From positions 1-64,000 of the forward strand of contig DAONTI010000020.1 in NCBI GenBank assembly GCA_035411585.1: 64,000 bases of DNA, given 5' to 3'. This stretch comes from MWDV01 sp002070715. GTDB taxonomy: Bacteria > Verrucomicrobiota > Verrucomicrobiia > Limisphaerales > MWDV01. Both the position numbers and the translations under genes were made by a program. Below, in pieces: positions 46,201-55,013 of this stretch (the first letter of the stretch is position 1; the number at the start of each line of letters is the position of its first letter). The notes under the pieces are model-generated. The model did not search any database and was not told the origin of the DNA. It saw nothing but the letters and a program-made list of their open reading frames with translations.

Positions 46201-48050
46201 ACCTGCGCTTGAGCCAGCATCCGGACTATCGGCGGCGCTTTGCCGATCTGGTGCAAAAGCACCTTTTCGGCGACGGCCCTTTAACGCCCCAGAACGCGCA
46301 AAACCGGTTCCGCAGTCGAATGAACGAAATTGACCTGGCGATCATTGGCGAATCCGCCCGCTGGGGACGGGGCAAAACGCGTGACGGCACCTGGCTGCCG
46401 GCCTGCAACGAAGTGCTTAACAACTACCTCAATCAACGCCGCGATATTGTGGTCAGCCAGTTTCGGGCGCGCGGTTGGTTTCCCACGGTCGTCGCGCCGG
46501 ACTATTCGTTTATGAACCAGATGGTTCCGGTCGGCCAATCGCTGCGCATCAGCGCACCCACGACCTTCTATTTCACCACCAACGGCGCTGATCCGCGGCT
46601 GCCCAGCGGCGGCATCCACCCGGCAGCCATCGCGGTTGTGGCGACCAATCCGTTCGTGGGCCCGCGCACCCTGATTCCGCGCGGCGCCACCTGGCGTTAC
46701 TACGATCTGGGCGTCGAACCGCCGACGCTCAACGGACAGACCTGGCGCGCTCCGGGCTACCCCGCCGGCACTTGGCCCCAAGGCCCCGCCATTCTTGGCT
46801 TCGCCGGCACGGGAACGGTGAACCCGGTGGCCACCACCACGCGCCGGTACGTCAGCGGTTCGTCCGGGCCCCAAGTCACCACCACCTACCTGCGCACGAC
46901 GTTCACGCTGGATACCACCAACAACAATCCGCAACTGCTCATGGAAATTCTCCGCGACGATGGCGCGGTAGTGTACCTCAACGGCACGGAAATCCTGCGT
47001 GAAAACATGCCGGCCGGGGCGATTACTTACGCCACCTACTCGTCCAGCATTGTGGGGCCGCCGGCCCAAAATACCTACTACAGCCGCACGGCTGCGGTGG
47101 CTCATCTGCTCCGTCCCGGCACCAACACGGTGGCGGTTTCCCTCCATCAATGTAATGCGGGCAGTACGGACTTGTACTTTGATTTCGCCTTGGTCCAACC
47201 CGGTGAGGCGGCTTGGATTGGCACTAATCTGGCGATCAGCAACAATCTCATCATCAAGGCGCGTGCGTTGTACAACGGGGAATGGAGCGCGCTCTCGGAA
47301 AACACCCTTACTGTGGAGCGCCCCCCGGACTATTACGCCCCCTTGCGCGTTACCGAACTCATGTACGCGCCGCCGGCACCTCCTCCCGACAGCCCCTATG
47401 AGAGCAACGACTTCGCTTGGATTGAACTGCGCAACACTGGCGCCACGGCCCTGGACTTGGAGGGCGTCCGTTTCGCCGACGGCATCAAACATACTTTTGC
47501 GCCGCTCTCGCTTGCGCCCGGCGCGCGTCTCGTGTTGGCGAAAAACCCTGAAGCTTTTGCCATCTATTATCCCACTCAGAACCTCCATCTGGTGGCGTGG
47601 GACGGCGGCAACCTGGCCCGGGGTGGCGAGTTGTTGACGCTGGAAACACCCGTCGGCAGCAATATCCTGAGCTTCACCTATTCCCGGCTTTGGTATCCCG
47701 AAACCTTCAACACCGGCCACACCCTCGTGGTCGTGGACCCGGCCGCCAAGGAACCGGCTTGGAGCACCGCCGACAATTGGCGTCCCAGCAACCTCGAAGG
47801 CGGCACCCCGGGACGTCCGGAAGTGCCCCGCTTCACCGCCGCCCAGTTGGCGCCGGACGGACAACTCGCGCTCGAAATCGGTGCGGTGGAAGATCCGATC
47901 GAACTCTGGCACTCCATGGATCTGGAAAACTGGATGCCTTGCGCCAGCGACGCGTGGTCCCGGTCCGCCGACACGATCATCGTGAATCTGCAACATCCGT
48001 CGCTCGCCGGGGCCGACCGCCGATTTCTCCAAATCCGCATCCCGGATTGA
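43215..48050 (+). CDS. Giant secreted CotH / lamin-tail-domain protein
   Basis: 1611 residues from the ATG at 43215; a signal peptide follows (WWLLGFVLMSLTASSRA). Order, approximately: lamin-tail domain (IRLNEFVASN ... DWIELYNAG), PA14-like beta domain (IPEAGAWTFAVGSDDGFRL), galactose-binding-like strand region, chitobiase C-terminal-like module (VEIRYTLDGRVP), then a CotH-kinase-like domain (IPSLSIVTD, LRIRGAYSR, FRLFFRSDYG, KVDLRCSQ, RSRYYHLYLNGQYWGLYQTQERGD), another galactose-binding-like region, and a second lamin-tail domain (RVTELMYAP ... FAWIELRNTG). CotH is an atypical protein kinase of spore coats; here the protein is likely a cell-surface or extracellular enzyme. No anchor is seen. 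Confidence 0.88.
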   Translation: MKKLPRAGAADIRHANRQRKPEPTASWWLLGFVLMSLTASSRAEIRLNEFVASNETGLRTAAGVAADWIELYNAGTNAVDLSGWYLTDRAQSPTKWSFPEGVILPAGEYLVIFADSSPVAFTNNELHANFSLSKDGEYLGLIQPDGVTVEDEYAPAFPPQYQDISYGRAAREYERVGATTPVRYRVPNATGNAPWKSGRGGLGFTGTNATFTVRYYEMKSSMTDVDVAERRIGNSRYWKTDRPYPLIESHATINFHANGSAGYFGDDKPFPGHAYIGEDRDNFVVAADGVIHIPEAGAWTFAVGSDDGFRLRLTGHGVNFVGEFPNPRGFGTTFSTFNFPVAGDYALSLVFYENGGSASLELSAAPGIHTEFSSAAFRLVGDAEGGLRHAGAIGAYITTDVGDDMRGFNARLDAEWIFSLNAPWPEDHTALLLVRCADGFSASLNGTPLAELNLPPTLRWNSAATATRTTEEALQPLVFAVPPSAFVIGTNVLAIVALNNTWLDPEFLIQPRLIEFTSPNEPGFFATPTPGSANQTPLNAPTPIVAASEPRGFKTAPFSVTLTSAVPNVEIRYTLDGRVPQANSPLYTGPLPINATTTLRAAVVDPESVQQNVTTVTWLFLEDVLRQGDTPPPGWPGNRAVNNHAMEYGMRQAIVNSDGARLRQGMTNRIPSLSIVTDLAHLFNAQTGIYVNPGNDGRAWERPVSVELIDPVHGSTNEFQINAGLRIRGAYSRSSNNPKHSFRLFFRSDYGSGRLRFPLFGEEGADSFDKVDLRCSQNFSWAFENSDRETFVRETFSRDVQRDMGMPYTRSRYYHLYLNGQYWGLYQTQERGDADFAKTYLGGSAEDWDCIKTSHPGYVTTASDGNFDAFYAFHQLAVSQGFTGPYTANYPRVKGLNPDGTPNPAYPMYLDEDNLIVCMLSAYYSGDPDSPVSIWGGFPNNMYALFNRVTPSGFKWLRHDAEHSLGANTGFGVTADTTTAGANFNERNKFNPATLHLRLSQHPDYRRRFADLVQKHLFGDGPLTPQNAQNRFRSRMNEIDLAIIGESARWGRGKTRDGTWLPACNEVLNNYLNQRRDIVVSQFRARGWFPTVVAPDYSFMNQMVPVGQSLRISAPTTFYFTTNGADPRLPSGGIHPAAIAVVATNPFVGPRTLIPRGATWRYYDLGVEPPTLNGQTWRAPGYPAGTWPQGPAILGFAGTGTVNPVATTTRRYVSGSSGPQVTTTYLRTTFTLDTTNNNPQLLMEILRDDGAVVYLNGTEILRENMPAGAITYATYSSSIVGPPAQNTYYSRTAAVAHLLRPGTNTVAVSLHQCNAGSTDLYFDFALVQPGEAAWIGTNLAISNNLIIKARALYNGEWSALSENTLTVERPPDYYAPLRVTELMYAPPAPPPDSPYESNDFAWIELRNTGATALDLEGVRFADGIKHTFAPLSLAPGARLVLAKNPEAFAIYYPTQNLHLVAWDGGNLARGGELLTLETPVGSNILSFTYSRLWYPETFNTGHTLVVVDPAAKEPAWSTADNWRPSNLEGGTPGRPEVPRFTAAQLAPDGQLALEIGAVEDPIELWHSMDLENWMPCASDAWSRSADTIIVNLQHPSLAGADRRFLQIRIPD

Positions 48051-48163
48051 TCGGGAAAGACCTCCCCCTCATCCGAAAGTTTGGGAATCAAATCCCGCCT
48101 GCCAACTCCGGCGCAACGCGGCAAGGTTTCTGACCAGCTCCGCGGGCCACGGCATCTGCGGAT

Positions 48164-48192
48164 TTGACCCTTGGTTGGGGGTCTCTTAAACT
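48164..48192 (+). promoter_or_regulatory. serA promoter, near-leaderless
   Basis: TTGACC (48164-48169), an exact 17-bp spacer and TAAACT (48187-48192), 13 nt before the ATG at 48206. This is the best promoter match in the window, and the TSS would lie about 7 nt before the ATG. Confidence 0.6.
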
Positions 48193-48205
48193 CCCGGCAA
48201 CGTAT

Positions 48206-49804
48206 ATGAAAATTTTGATTTGCGACCCGATTTCGCCCAAGGGCATCGAGTTGTTGCAATGCCGGCCCGAGTTTAGCGTGACCGTGCTGCCCAAACGCCT
48301 GCCCGAAGCCGAACTGCTCCCGGTGGTGGCGGATGTCGCGGCCATGGTGGTGCGTTCGGAAACCAAGGTGACCCGCGCGGTCATTGAAGCCGCGCCGAAA
48401 CTCCGGGTGGTGGGCCGGGCCGGCGTGGGGGTGGACAACGTGGATGTGGAAGCCGCCACGCAGCACGGCGTGGTCGTCATGAACACACCCGGCGGCAATT
48501 CCGTCTCCACGGCCGAACTCGCCTTCGCCATGCTGCTGGCCCTCGCGCGCAAGGTGCCGTGGGCCCACGCCTCGATGGCGGCGGGCAAATGGGACCGCAA
48601 ACAGTTCGCCGGCGTGGAACTCGCCGGAAAAACCTTGGGCGTGCTCGGGATGGGCCGCATCGGTTCCGAAGTCGCCAAACGCGCCCTCGCCTTTGGCATG
48701 AAAGTCATCGGCTACGACCCGTTCCTCACCGAGGGACGCGCCCGGGCGCTCGGCGTGCAATGGCCGACCGATTTGGACGCCGTGTATCAGGCGGCGGATT
48801 TCATCACCGTGCACATGCCGGTGACCGAACTGACGCGGGGCATGCTCAATGCGGCGGCGTTCGCCAAGATGAAACCGAGCGCGCGCCTGGTGAATTGCGC
48901 CCGCGGCGAAATCCTGGTCGAAAACGATCTCCTCGCCGCGCTGGACCGGGGGCAAATCGCGGCGGCCGCCCTCGATGTTTATGCCACGGAACCGTTGCCG
49001 GCGGAGCATCCGTTCCGCCAGCACCCCGGCATCACCCTCACCCCGCACCTGGGCGCCAGCACCGCCGAAGCCCAGGAAAAATGCGGGATCGAGGTCGCGG
49101 AAGTCATCACCTCCTACCTCCTCACCGGCGAGGTGCGCAACGCGGTGAACCTGCCGTTCCTCGACGCGAAAACCTACGAACTGATCAAACCCTACATGAC
49201 GTTGGGCGAAAAAATCGGCAAACTGCTCGCCCAGCTCGCCCCCGCGCAGGTGGACCGGGTGCGCATCACCTACGGCGGCAAAGCCCAGGAATTGCCGAAC
49301 ATTGATCCGGTCACCCGCGCCGTGTTGCTGGGATTTTTGTCGCGCGCCGGGGTGGACGATCTCAACAACATCAACGTCCGGAGCATCGCCGCCACCTTGG
49401 GGCTGGCCATCGAGGAAAAACGCTCCAACGAACCGGTCACGTTCAACGAATGGTTGCACGTGCAGGTCTTCAACGGCGGGGAAAAAGTCATTTCCGCAGG
49501 CGGCACGTTTTTCGGATCCCCCAACAACCCCCGTATCGTCCGGCTGTTCAGCATGCCGGTGGAAATTCCCATCGCCGGCATCCTGCTGCTGCTCAACAAC
49601 CGGGACCGCCCCGGCATGGTCGGCCACATCGGCTCCCTCATGGGCCAGCACGGCGTGAACATCGCCAGCATGAGCCTGCACCGCGATCAGGCGGGCGGCC
49701 ATGCGTTGACCATCTTAAATCTCGACAGCGTGCCGCCCCCATCGGTGCTCGAGGCGCTCCAACGCGATCCCGACATCAGCAACCTCAACGTCATTCAACT
49801 TTAA
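48206..49804 (+). CDS. serA: D-3-phosphoglycerate dehydrogenase (long form)
   Basis: 532 residues. First step of serine synthesis from glycolysis. The NAD-binding motif is GMGRIGSEVAKR; catalytic Arg is in VNCARGEIL, the Glu in YATEPLP and the His in TPHLGAST. After residue 320 comes the long-form intervening (ASB) domain, then a C-terminal ACT domain (LLLLNNRDRPGMVGHIGSLM), which usually binds serine for feedback. The start ATG at 48206 fits the family start (MKILICDPIS). Confidence 0.96.
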   Translation: MKILICDPISPKGIELLQCRPEFSVTVLPKRLPEAELLPVVADVAAMVVRSETKVTRAVIEAAPKLRVVGRAGVGVDNVDVEAATQHGVVVMNTPGGNSVSTAELAFAMLLALARKVPWAHASMAAGKWDRKQFAGVELAGKTLGVLGMGRIGSEVAKRALAFGMKVIGYDPFLTEGRARALGVQWPTDLDAVYQAADFITVHMPVTELTRGMLNAAAFAKMKPSARLVNCARGEILVENDLLAALDRGQIAAAALDVYATEPLPAEHPFRQHPGITLTPHLGASTAEAQEKCGIEVAEVITSYLLTGEVRNAVNLPFLDAKTYELIKPYMTLGEKIGKLLAQLAPAQVDRVRITYGGKAQELPNIDPVTRAVLLGFLSRAGVDDLNNINVRSIAATLGLAIEEKRSNEPVTFNEWLHVQVFNGGEKVISAGGTFFGSPNNPRIVRLFSMPVEIPIAGILLLLNNRDRPGMVGHIGSLMGQHGVNIASMSLHRDQAGGHALTILNLDSVPPPSVLEALQRDPDISNLNVIQL

Positions 49805-49829
49805 CCCATTCCCCCATCCGTTTGTGTTC

Positions 49830-50912
49830 ATGAAATCGCTTCTTTCCCTGGGCGTCGGTCTGTTGGCCGTTGCCCTCCTGCCGGGCGTGTCCGCGCAAAC
49901 CACCGCCGCGCCCGCCAGCGCCACCGAGCGCATCAACCAATTATTCGGCGACGAGGTGATCGCCCGGGGCCAGGGCTTCGAGATCAAGCGCAGTCAGTTG
50001 GAGGCGGCGGAGCTCAATTTCAAAGGCGCGCTGGCCACGCGCGGGCAGTCCGTTCCCCCCGCGGAAAAGGCGCGTCTCGAGCAGCAACTGCTCCGGCAAT
50101 TGATCCGGTTGCAAGTGTTGCTGACCCGGGCCACGGCCGCCGACAAGGCCCAGGGCAAGGAAGCCGGCGATAAACGATTTGAAGCCCTCCTGGAGCGCGT
50201 CGGCTCGGAAACGACGCTCGCCCGGCAGCTCAAGCCCACGGGAATCACCCCGGACGAATTGCACACACAAATGATCGAGGAAGCCACGGCGGAGGCCGTG
50301 GTCGAGCGCGAAATCCCGGTCACCATCACCGACGAGGAGGCGCGGAAGTTTTATGACGAAAACCCCGCGCGCTTTGAGGAACCCGAACGCGTGCGCGTCA
50401 GCCACATCCTGTTGAGCACCCAGGATCCCGCCACCCGCAAACCGTTGCCGGAAGCGCAACAGGAAAACAAACGCCGCCAGATTGAAGACCTTTTGAAACG
50501 CGCCCGGGCGGGCGAGGATTTTGCCAAGCTGGCCGAAGATTACTCGGAAGATTCGGGCTCCCGGGAACGCGGCGGGGAATATCCGCCCTTCGCGCGCGGC
50601 CAGATGGTGCCGGAATTTGAAGCGGTCGCCTTTGCCCTGGGCGAAAACCAGATCAGCGACGTGGTGACCACCGCCTTCGGCTTTCACATCATCAAACTGC
50701 ACGAACGCCTTCCGGCGCGGGTCGTGCCCTTTGACACCGCGCGCGAGCGCATTCGCGAAGGACTCCGGCAGCAGGCCGTGCAAAAACAATTGCCGGATTA
50801 CTTCGGCAAGCTCTACAAGGAAGCCAATGTCAAGGTGCTGGACGAGAAACTTAAACCCGCCGAGTCGCCGGTCGCCCCCGAGGCCTCAACGGGGACTGAC
50901 GAAAAACGCTGA
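49830..50912 (+). CDS. Exported parvulin-type peptidyl-prolyl isomerase
   Basis: 360 residues from the ATG at 49830; a GTG at 49824 is less likely. A signal peptide (SLLSLGVGLLAVALLPGVSAQ) is followed by a SurA-like N-terminal helical region. The parvulin domain spans about residues 190-300, with EPERVRVSHILLST, DFAKLAEDYSEDSGS, GGEYPPFARGQMVPEFEAVAF and TAFGFHIIKLHERL. It is likely a periplasmic folding helper for outer-membrane or secreted proteins. Downstream of serA by 25 bp, possibly cotranscribed. Confidence 0.93.
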   Translation: MKSLLSLGVGLLAVALLPGVSAQTTAAPASATERINQLFGDEVIARGQGFEIKRSQLEAAELNFKGALATRGQSVPPAEKARLEQQLLRQLIRLQVLLTRATAADKAQGKEAGDKRFEALLERVGSETTLARQLKPTGITPDELHTQMIEEATAEAVVEREIPVTITDEEARKFYDENPARFEEPERVRVSHILLSTQDPATRKPLPEAQQENKRRQIEDLLKRARAGEDFAKLAEDYSEDSGSRERGGEYPPFARGQMVPEFEAVAFALGENQISDVVTTAFGFHIIKLHERLPARVVPFDTARERIREGLRQQAVQKQLPDYFGKLYKEANVKVLDEKLKPAESPVAPEASTGTDEKR

Positions 50913-50924
50913 CGTCGCGCGGCT

Positions 50925-51368
50925 TTAGTATTTCTTGGAAAACCGTTTTCGGGATTCCTCGTCGCCGGGAGTCTCTGGCGTTGGCGCGGCAGCGGCGGTC
51001 GAGTCCGCCGCCGGGGCTGATTCAGACGCGGCCGGTTTTTCCGGTGCGGGCGCTTCCACTGTCTCCACATAGGCCAGCCGCACGGTCATCAAGCTTTGTT
51101 GCAGCAGCCGGGTCTCGGGGGGCGTGAGATTGCCCCGGGTCTTGGCTTCCAGCATTTCAAGCTGGTCAATGAACAGGCGCGCCGCCTCCAGATCGCGGGT
51201 GGTTTCGCCGGTTTGTGGATTCGGCGTTTTGCCCAACAACATCAGGGCCAGATTGGTCTGCTGCAGGATCAGTTGGGCGAACAGCGCCGCTTGGGCGTCT
51301 TCACCCAGGGCCGCCTCCGCCGCCCCCGCCGGGGAAAAATCATTCGTGCTCATGTTTTGTGCCGCCAT
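50925..51368 (-). CDS. DUF1844 family protein
   Basis: 147 residues from the ATG at 51368 (an alternative is 51353). The core AQLILQQTNLALMLLGKTPNPQ is typical of DUF1844; it includes DLEAARLFIDQLEMLEAKTRGNL. The tail is Ala/Pro/Glu-rich and low in complexity. Function unknown in the family. It overlaps the LON-domain gene by 29 bp, so the two are cotranscribed. A second end overlap to the parvulin gene is separated by 12 bp. Confidence 0.85.
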   Translation of the reverse strand: MAAQNMSTNDFSPAGAAEAALGEDAQAALFAQLILQQTNLALMLLGKTPNPQTGETTRDLEAARLFIDQLEMLEAKTRGNLTPPETRLLQQSLMTVRLAYVETVEAPAPEKPAASESAPAADSTAAAAPTPETPGDEESRKRFSKKY

Positions 51369-52029
51369 GTTCCTCCATTTCCTCGCGTAAGAAAAGGATC
51401 AATCGCCGCAACCGCACCTCCAAATCGAGCGTCTCCAAAATCGCCTGCCGGCGCGCCGCACTCTGGAGCACCGCGCCGCTGACCAAATCGGCGACGTATT
51501 CGGGATTCTTGAGGGAAGCCACATGCTCCACCAAGTCCCGCGCGATCAGGGTCGTGCAGGAGGGCGACGCGCCTTCCACTGCTTTCTCCGTGCCCCAAGT
51601 GTGGAAGGGCAGCGGCAACCCCATTTGCAAGCGTTGGGTGAGCAGTTCCCGAACCTTGGCCGCCAGCGCGTCCACGATGACGTTGTCCTGCGGCGGCGTT
51701 TTCAGCACTTGAATGCCCTGCACCCGGTAGGGACGGTAACAACGCACCGTCTGCAACTCGACCCGGGCCACTCCTTGCAAGATAAGATGCGAGGTGCCGT
51801 TCCGGTGGCTCACGGAAACCCGGATCAAGCCCAGGCCAGCCACGGTCGCCGGCGTCTCGCGCAGGCGGCCGGGCTTTTGCATCGCCACGACAAAGAAACG
51901 GTCCGCCCGGAGCACAGCGGCGAGCATTTGCCGGTAACGCGGTTCGAAAATGTACAGCGGCAACAACGCCTGCGGGAACAATGTCGCGTTCGGCAGGGTC
52001 ATCACCGGCACTTCCGAGGGTAGCTTCAC
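51340..52029 (-). CDS. LON substrate-binding-domain protein
   Basis: 229 residues if begun at the GTG at 52029 (VKLPSEVPVM), the position where family members start; the upstream frame to 52191 is not conserved-looking. The domain is the N-terminal LON module without ATPase or protease: VMTLPNATLFPQALLPLYIFEPRYR, FVVAMQKPG, GLGLIRVSVSHRNG, LILQGVARVEL. Such stand-alone proteins occur widely and may act in protein quality control; role unproven. Confidence 0.85.
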   Translation of the reverse strand: MKLPSEVPVMTLPNATLFPQALLPLYIFEPRYRQMLAAVLRADRFFVVAMQKPGRLRETPATVAGLGLIRVSVSHRNGTSHLILQGVARVELQTVRCYRPYRVQGIQVLKTPPQDNVIVDALAAKVRELLTQRLQMGLPLPFHTWGTEKAVEGASPSCTTLIARDLVEHVASLKNPEYVADLVSGAVLQSAARRQAILETLDLEVRLRRLILFLREEMEEHGGTKHEHE

Positions 52030-52258
52030 GCGCTCAATGTAGAGGCGGAATAACCTCGCGCAAGCGGCGGCCCACCGGTTATTTATTTCCCGGTTGATTG
52101 GCCCCTCCCCAAACGCCGAGAACCAGCCCGCCACCGCGCCCCTTCTGTCACCATCGGCACCCTCCTTCCCGTTCTCGGCGCTTTTCCACACTCCGGTCCG
52201 GATGCGTCGAGGGATTCGCCATTGCCACCTGCGGCGGGACTTGGCACTTTGCCTGCCT

Positions 52259-53230
52259 GTGAGTCATCTCACCCAAGCTCGTAAGGTTTTCGACATTGAA
52301 CTGGCCGCGCTCAAAGCGGTCCGGGCGCAGTTGGACGCCACGTTCGACCGCGCGGTGGAAATCCTCGTGGAAACGGTCGCCCACCGCGGCAAAGTCATCG
52401 TGGTCGGCATCGGAAAATCCGGAAACATCGGCGCCAAGATTGCCGCCACGCTCACCAGCACCGGAGCCCCCAGCGTGGTCTTGAACAGCGTGGACGCCTT
52501 GCACGGGGACTTGGGCCTCGTCAACGATGGCGATGCCGTGCTGGCGTTGAGTTACTCCGGCGAATCCGAGGAGCTGCTTAATCTGTTGCCCGCCCTGAAA
52601 CGTTTTGCGGTGAAAATCATTGCGCTAACCGGCGCCCCGAAATCTTCGCTGGCCCGGCACAGCGACGTGGCGCTCAACCTCCGCGTCCCCCGGGAGGCGT
52701 GTCCCTTCAATTTGGCCCCAACCGCCAGCACCACGGTGATGCTGGTCATGGGCGATGCGCTGGCCCTGGCGGTGTTGCGCGCGCGCGGTTTCAAGCCGAG
52801 CGATTACGCCAAACGTCATCCCGCCGGGGCCATTGGCCGGGCCTTGCTGTTACGCGTCGGGGACATTATGCGCACCGGCGAACGCAACGCCGTGGCCCGG
52901 GAGACGCTTTCCGTACGGGACAGCCTGCTGGTCATGACCCAGGCCAAGTCCGGCAGCCTGAGCGTCATCAACGCGCGGGGCAAGCTGGTCGGCGTCTTCA
53001 CCGACGGCGATTTCCGGCGGCACATGTCCGCGGATGAACAGTTGTTGTCCCGGCCGCTTAAGGACGTCATGACGCGCCACCCCGTCTGCATCCGGGACAA
53101 CGCGCTGGCGGTGGAGGCCCTCAAAGTGTTTGACCAGCGGCAGATTGACGATCTGATTGTCATCAACGCCCGCCGCGAGCCCGTGGGGCTGGTGGATTCG
53201 CAGGATTTACCCAAGTTGAAAATCGTGTAG
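52259..53230 (+). CDS. kdsD: Arabinose-5-phosphate isomerase (KDO pathway)
   Basis: 323 residues from the GTG at 52259, which puts the protein at the family size (E. coli KdsD is 328); the ORF upstream lacks homology-like features. Converts ribulose-5-P to arabinose-5-P, the first step of KDO synthesis for lipopolysaccharide. SIS domain motifs: VVGIGKSGNIGAKIAATLTSTG, LSYSGESEELL and PTASTTVMLVMGDALA. Two CBS domains follow (about 205-323; VGDIMRTGERN and LKDVMTRHPVC). Confidence 0.94.
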   Translation: MSHLTQARKVFDIELAALKAVRAQLDATFDRAVEILVETVAHRGKVIVVGIGKSGNIGAKIAATLTSTGAPSVVLNSVDALHGDLGLVNDGDAVLALSYSGESEELLNLLPALKRFAVKIIALTGAPKSSLARHSDVALNLRVPREACPFNLAPTASTTVMLVMGDALALAVLRARGFKPSDYAKRHPAGAIGRALLLRVGDIMRTGERNAVARETLSVRDSLLVMTQAKSGSLSVINARGKLVGVFTDGDFRRHMSADEQLLSRPLKDVMTRHPVCIRDNALAVEALKVFDQRQIDDLIVINARREPVGLVDSQDLPKLKIV

Positions 53231-53254
53231 CCCTTGTTTTTCGTCCGAATTCTC

Positions 53255-54028
53255 ATGAAAACGACCGCGCTGTTCCTGTCCGCTTTCGGCCTCCTGCCGT
53301 TGATGACTTCCATGCCTGCCCTCGCCCAATCCCCTTCGTCCCCGTTGATCGAGGCGAGCGTGCAACTCGATCTGCCGCGCCAAACCGAGATGCGTTACCT
53401 CGTGTACCTGCCGCCCGATTACCACCCGGCGGGCGGCACAACCTGGCCCCTGATGTTGTTTCTGCACGGCGCCGGCGAGCGGGGCACGAATCTTTCGCGT
53501 GTGGCCATTCATGGGCCGCCCAGCCTGGTGAAACAAGGCACCAACTTCCCGTTCCTCATCGTCGCCCCGCAATGTCCCGAAGGACAACGCTGGGAAAACG
53601 ACCCGCTGGTGCGTCTGCTGGATCACGTAACCCGGCAATACGCCGTGGACCCGTCCCGGATCTATTTGACCGGCCTCAGCATGGGCGGCTACGGGACCTG
53701 GAAACTCGGGTTGACGTATCCGGAGAAATTTGCGGCCCTCGTGCCGATCTGCGGCGGAGGCGAGTTTATTGACGCGCTCCTGGTCAGCCGGGACAAACCA
53801 GCGGCGTTCAAAAGCCTGCCCGTGTGGGCGTTTCACGGGGCGAAAGACCCCGTCGTGCCGCTCGACGAATCCAAGCGCATGGTCAACCTCCTCCGCAAGC
53901 TGGGCGTGGCGGAAGTGAAATTCACCGTGTACCCAAAGGCCAACCACAATTCCTGGGCGGAAACCTACCTGAACCCGGAACTGTACACGTGGTTGTTGAA
54001 ACACCGCCGCGCCGGGGCAAAACCCTGA
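53255..54028 (+). CDS. Exported phospholipase/carboxylesterase-like alpha/beta hydrolase
   Basis: 257 residues from the ATG at 53255. A signal peptide (LFLSAFGLLPLMTSMPALAQ) precedes a PHB-depolymerase/LpqC-like esterase: RYLVYLPPDYHP, LMLFLHGAGERG (oxyanion), nucleophile Ser in LTGLSMGGYGTW, Asp in GAKDPVVPLDES and His in YPKANHNSWAETY. Probably a secreted esterase acting on polysaccharide acyl groups or lipids; the substrate is unknown. It lies 24 bp after kdsD. Confidence 0.9.
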   Translation: MKTTALFLSAFGLLPLMTSMPALAQSPSSPLIEASVQLDLPRQTEMRYLVYLPPDYHPAGGTTWPLMLFLHGAGERGTNLSRVAIHGPPSLVKQGTNFPFLIVAPQCPEGQRWENDPLVRLLDHVTRQYAVDPSRIYLTGLSMGGYGTWKLGLTYPEKFAALVPICGGGEFIDALLVSRDKPAAFKSLPVWAFHGAKDPVVPLDESKRMVNLLRKLGVAEVKFTVYPKANHNSWAETYLNPELYTWLLKHRRAGAKP

Positions 54029-54047
54029 TTCCCCGCGCCGGAACAGC

Positions 54048-55013
54048 TCACCCGATCCCGCACGCCCGACGCGCCCGCTGGAGCACCTCGGCCGCCTTGG
54101 CCCGGGCCTTGGTCGCGCCGTCGCGCAAAACTTGGTGGACGTAATCCGGGTTGGCCTCCAGTTCCGCGCGTTTCTGGCGTGCGGCGGCAAAGTAATCCCA
54201 ATACGCCTCGAACAACGCCTTCTTCAAATCGCCGTAGCCCAGCCCGCCCGCGCGTAACCGGTCTTCCCACGATTTCCCCTCCGCCGCTGGCGTCACGAGT
54301 TTCAAGATTTGGATGGCCAGATTTTGCTCGGCGTCCGGTTTCGGTTCCTGCGGCGTCCGGCTGTCCATTTTGATGCCCATCACTTTTTTGCGGAGCACCT
54401 TTTCGTCGCCGAAAATTTCAATCGTGTTACCGTAGCTCTTGCTCATCTTTTCGCCGTCGGCGCCGGGCACTTTGGCCGTATCCACACGGATTTGCGGCTC
54501 CGGCAGGACAAACGTCTCGCCGTACTGCTCATTGAACTTGATGGCGATGTCCCGGGTGACTTCGACGTGTTGTTTTTGGTCCTGGCCAACCGGCACGATG
54601 TTCGAATCGTAAATCAGAATGTCCGCCGCCATGAGAACCGGGTAAGCGAACAGACCGAAATACGGCGAAATGCCTTTCGCGAGTTTGTCTTTGTAGGAAT
54701 GACACCGTTCCAGCAATCCCATCGGGGTGACGGTGCCGAGCAGCCAGGTCAACTCGCACACTTCCGGCACGTCCGACTGCCGAAAAAAGACCGTCCGGCT
54801 TGGATCCAGCCCGCAAGCCAGGAAATCCAGGGCCACGTCCATTGAATTCCGCCGCCGTTCCTCGGGATCGAACAACGACGTCATCGAATGATAATCCGCA
54901 ATGAAATAGTAGGCCTCGCCCTGCTCCTGCAATTCAATGGCGGGCTTCATCATCCCGAAATAGTTGCCGAGATGCAGAGCGCCCGAGGGCTGGATACCAG
55001 ATAAAATTCTCAT
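54048..55013 (-). CDS. trpS: Tryptophanyl-tRNA synthetase
   Basis: 321 residues from the ATG at 55013 (MRILSGIQPSGALHLGNYFG). Class I signatures: HLGN (HIGH equivalent) and KMSKS (DGEKMSKSYGNT). Also DYHSMTS, GQDQKQHVEVTRDIA and QPSG adenylate loop. Normal bacterial length of about 330. It converges with the esterase gene (19 bp apart). The 39-residue lipoprotein gene lies 300 bp upstream on the same strand. Confidence 0.97.
   Translation of the reverse strand: MRILSGIQPSGALHLGNYFGMMKPAIELQEQGEAYYFIADYHSMTSLFDPEERRRNSMDVALDFLACGLDPSRTVFFRQSDVPEVCELTWLLGTVTPMGLLERCHSYKDKLAKGISPYFGLFAYPVLMAADILIYDSNIVPVGQDQKQHVEVTRDIAIKFNEQYGETFVLPEPQIRVDTAKVPGADGEKMSKSYGNTIEIFGDEKVLRKKVMGIKMDSRTPQEPKPDAEQNLAIQILKLVTPAAEGKSWEDRLRAGGLGYGDLKKALFEAYWDYFAAARQKRAELEANPDYVHQVLRDGATKARAKAAEVLQRARRACGIG

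Noticed and set aside
46281..48032. A 583-codon minus-strand frame inside the CotH gene
   Set aside because: Pure antisense to a well-supported coding region, with no domain features.
47678..49702. A 674-codon minus-strand frame across the CotH and serA genes
   Set aside because: It lies opposite two strongly supported genes and shows only His/Arg/Gly-rich shadow composition.
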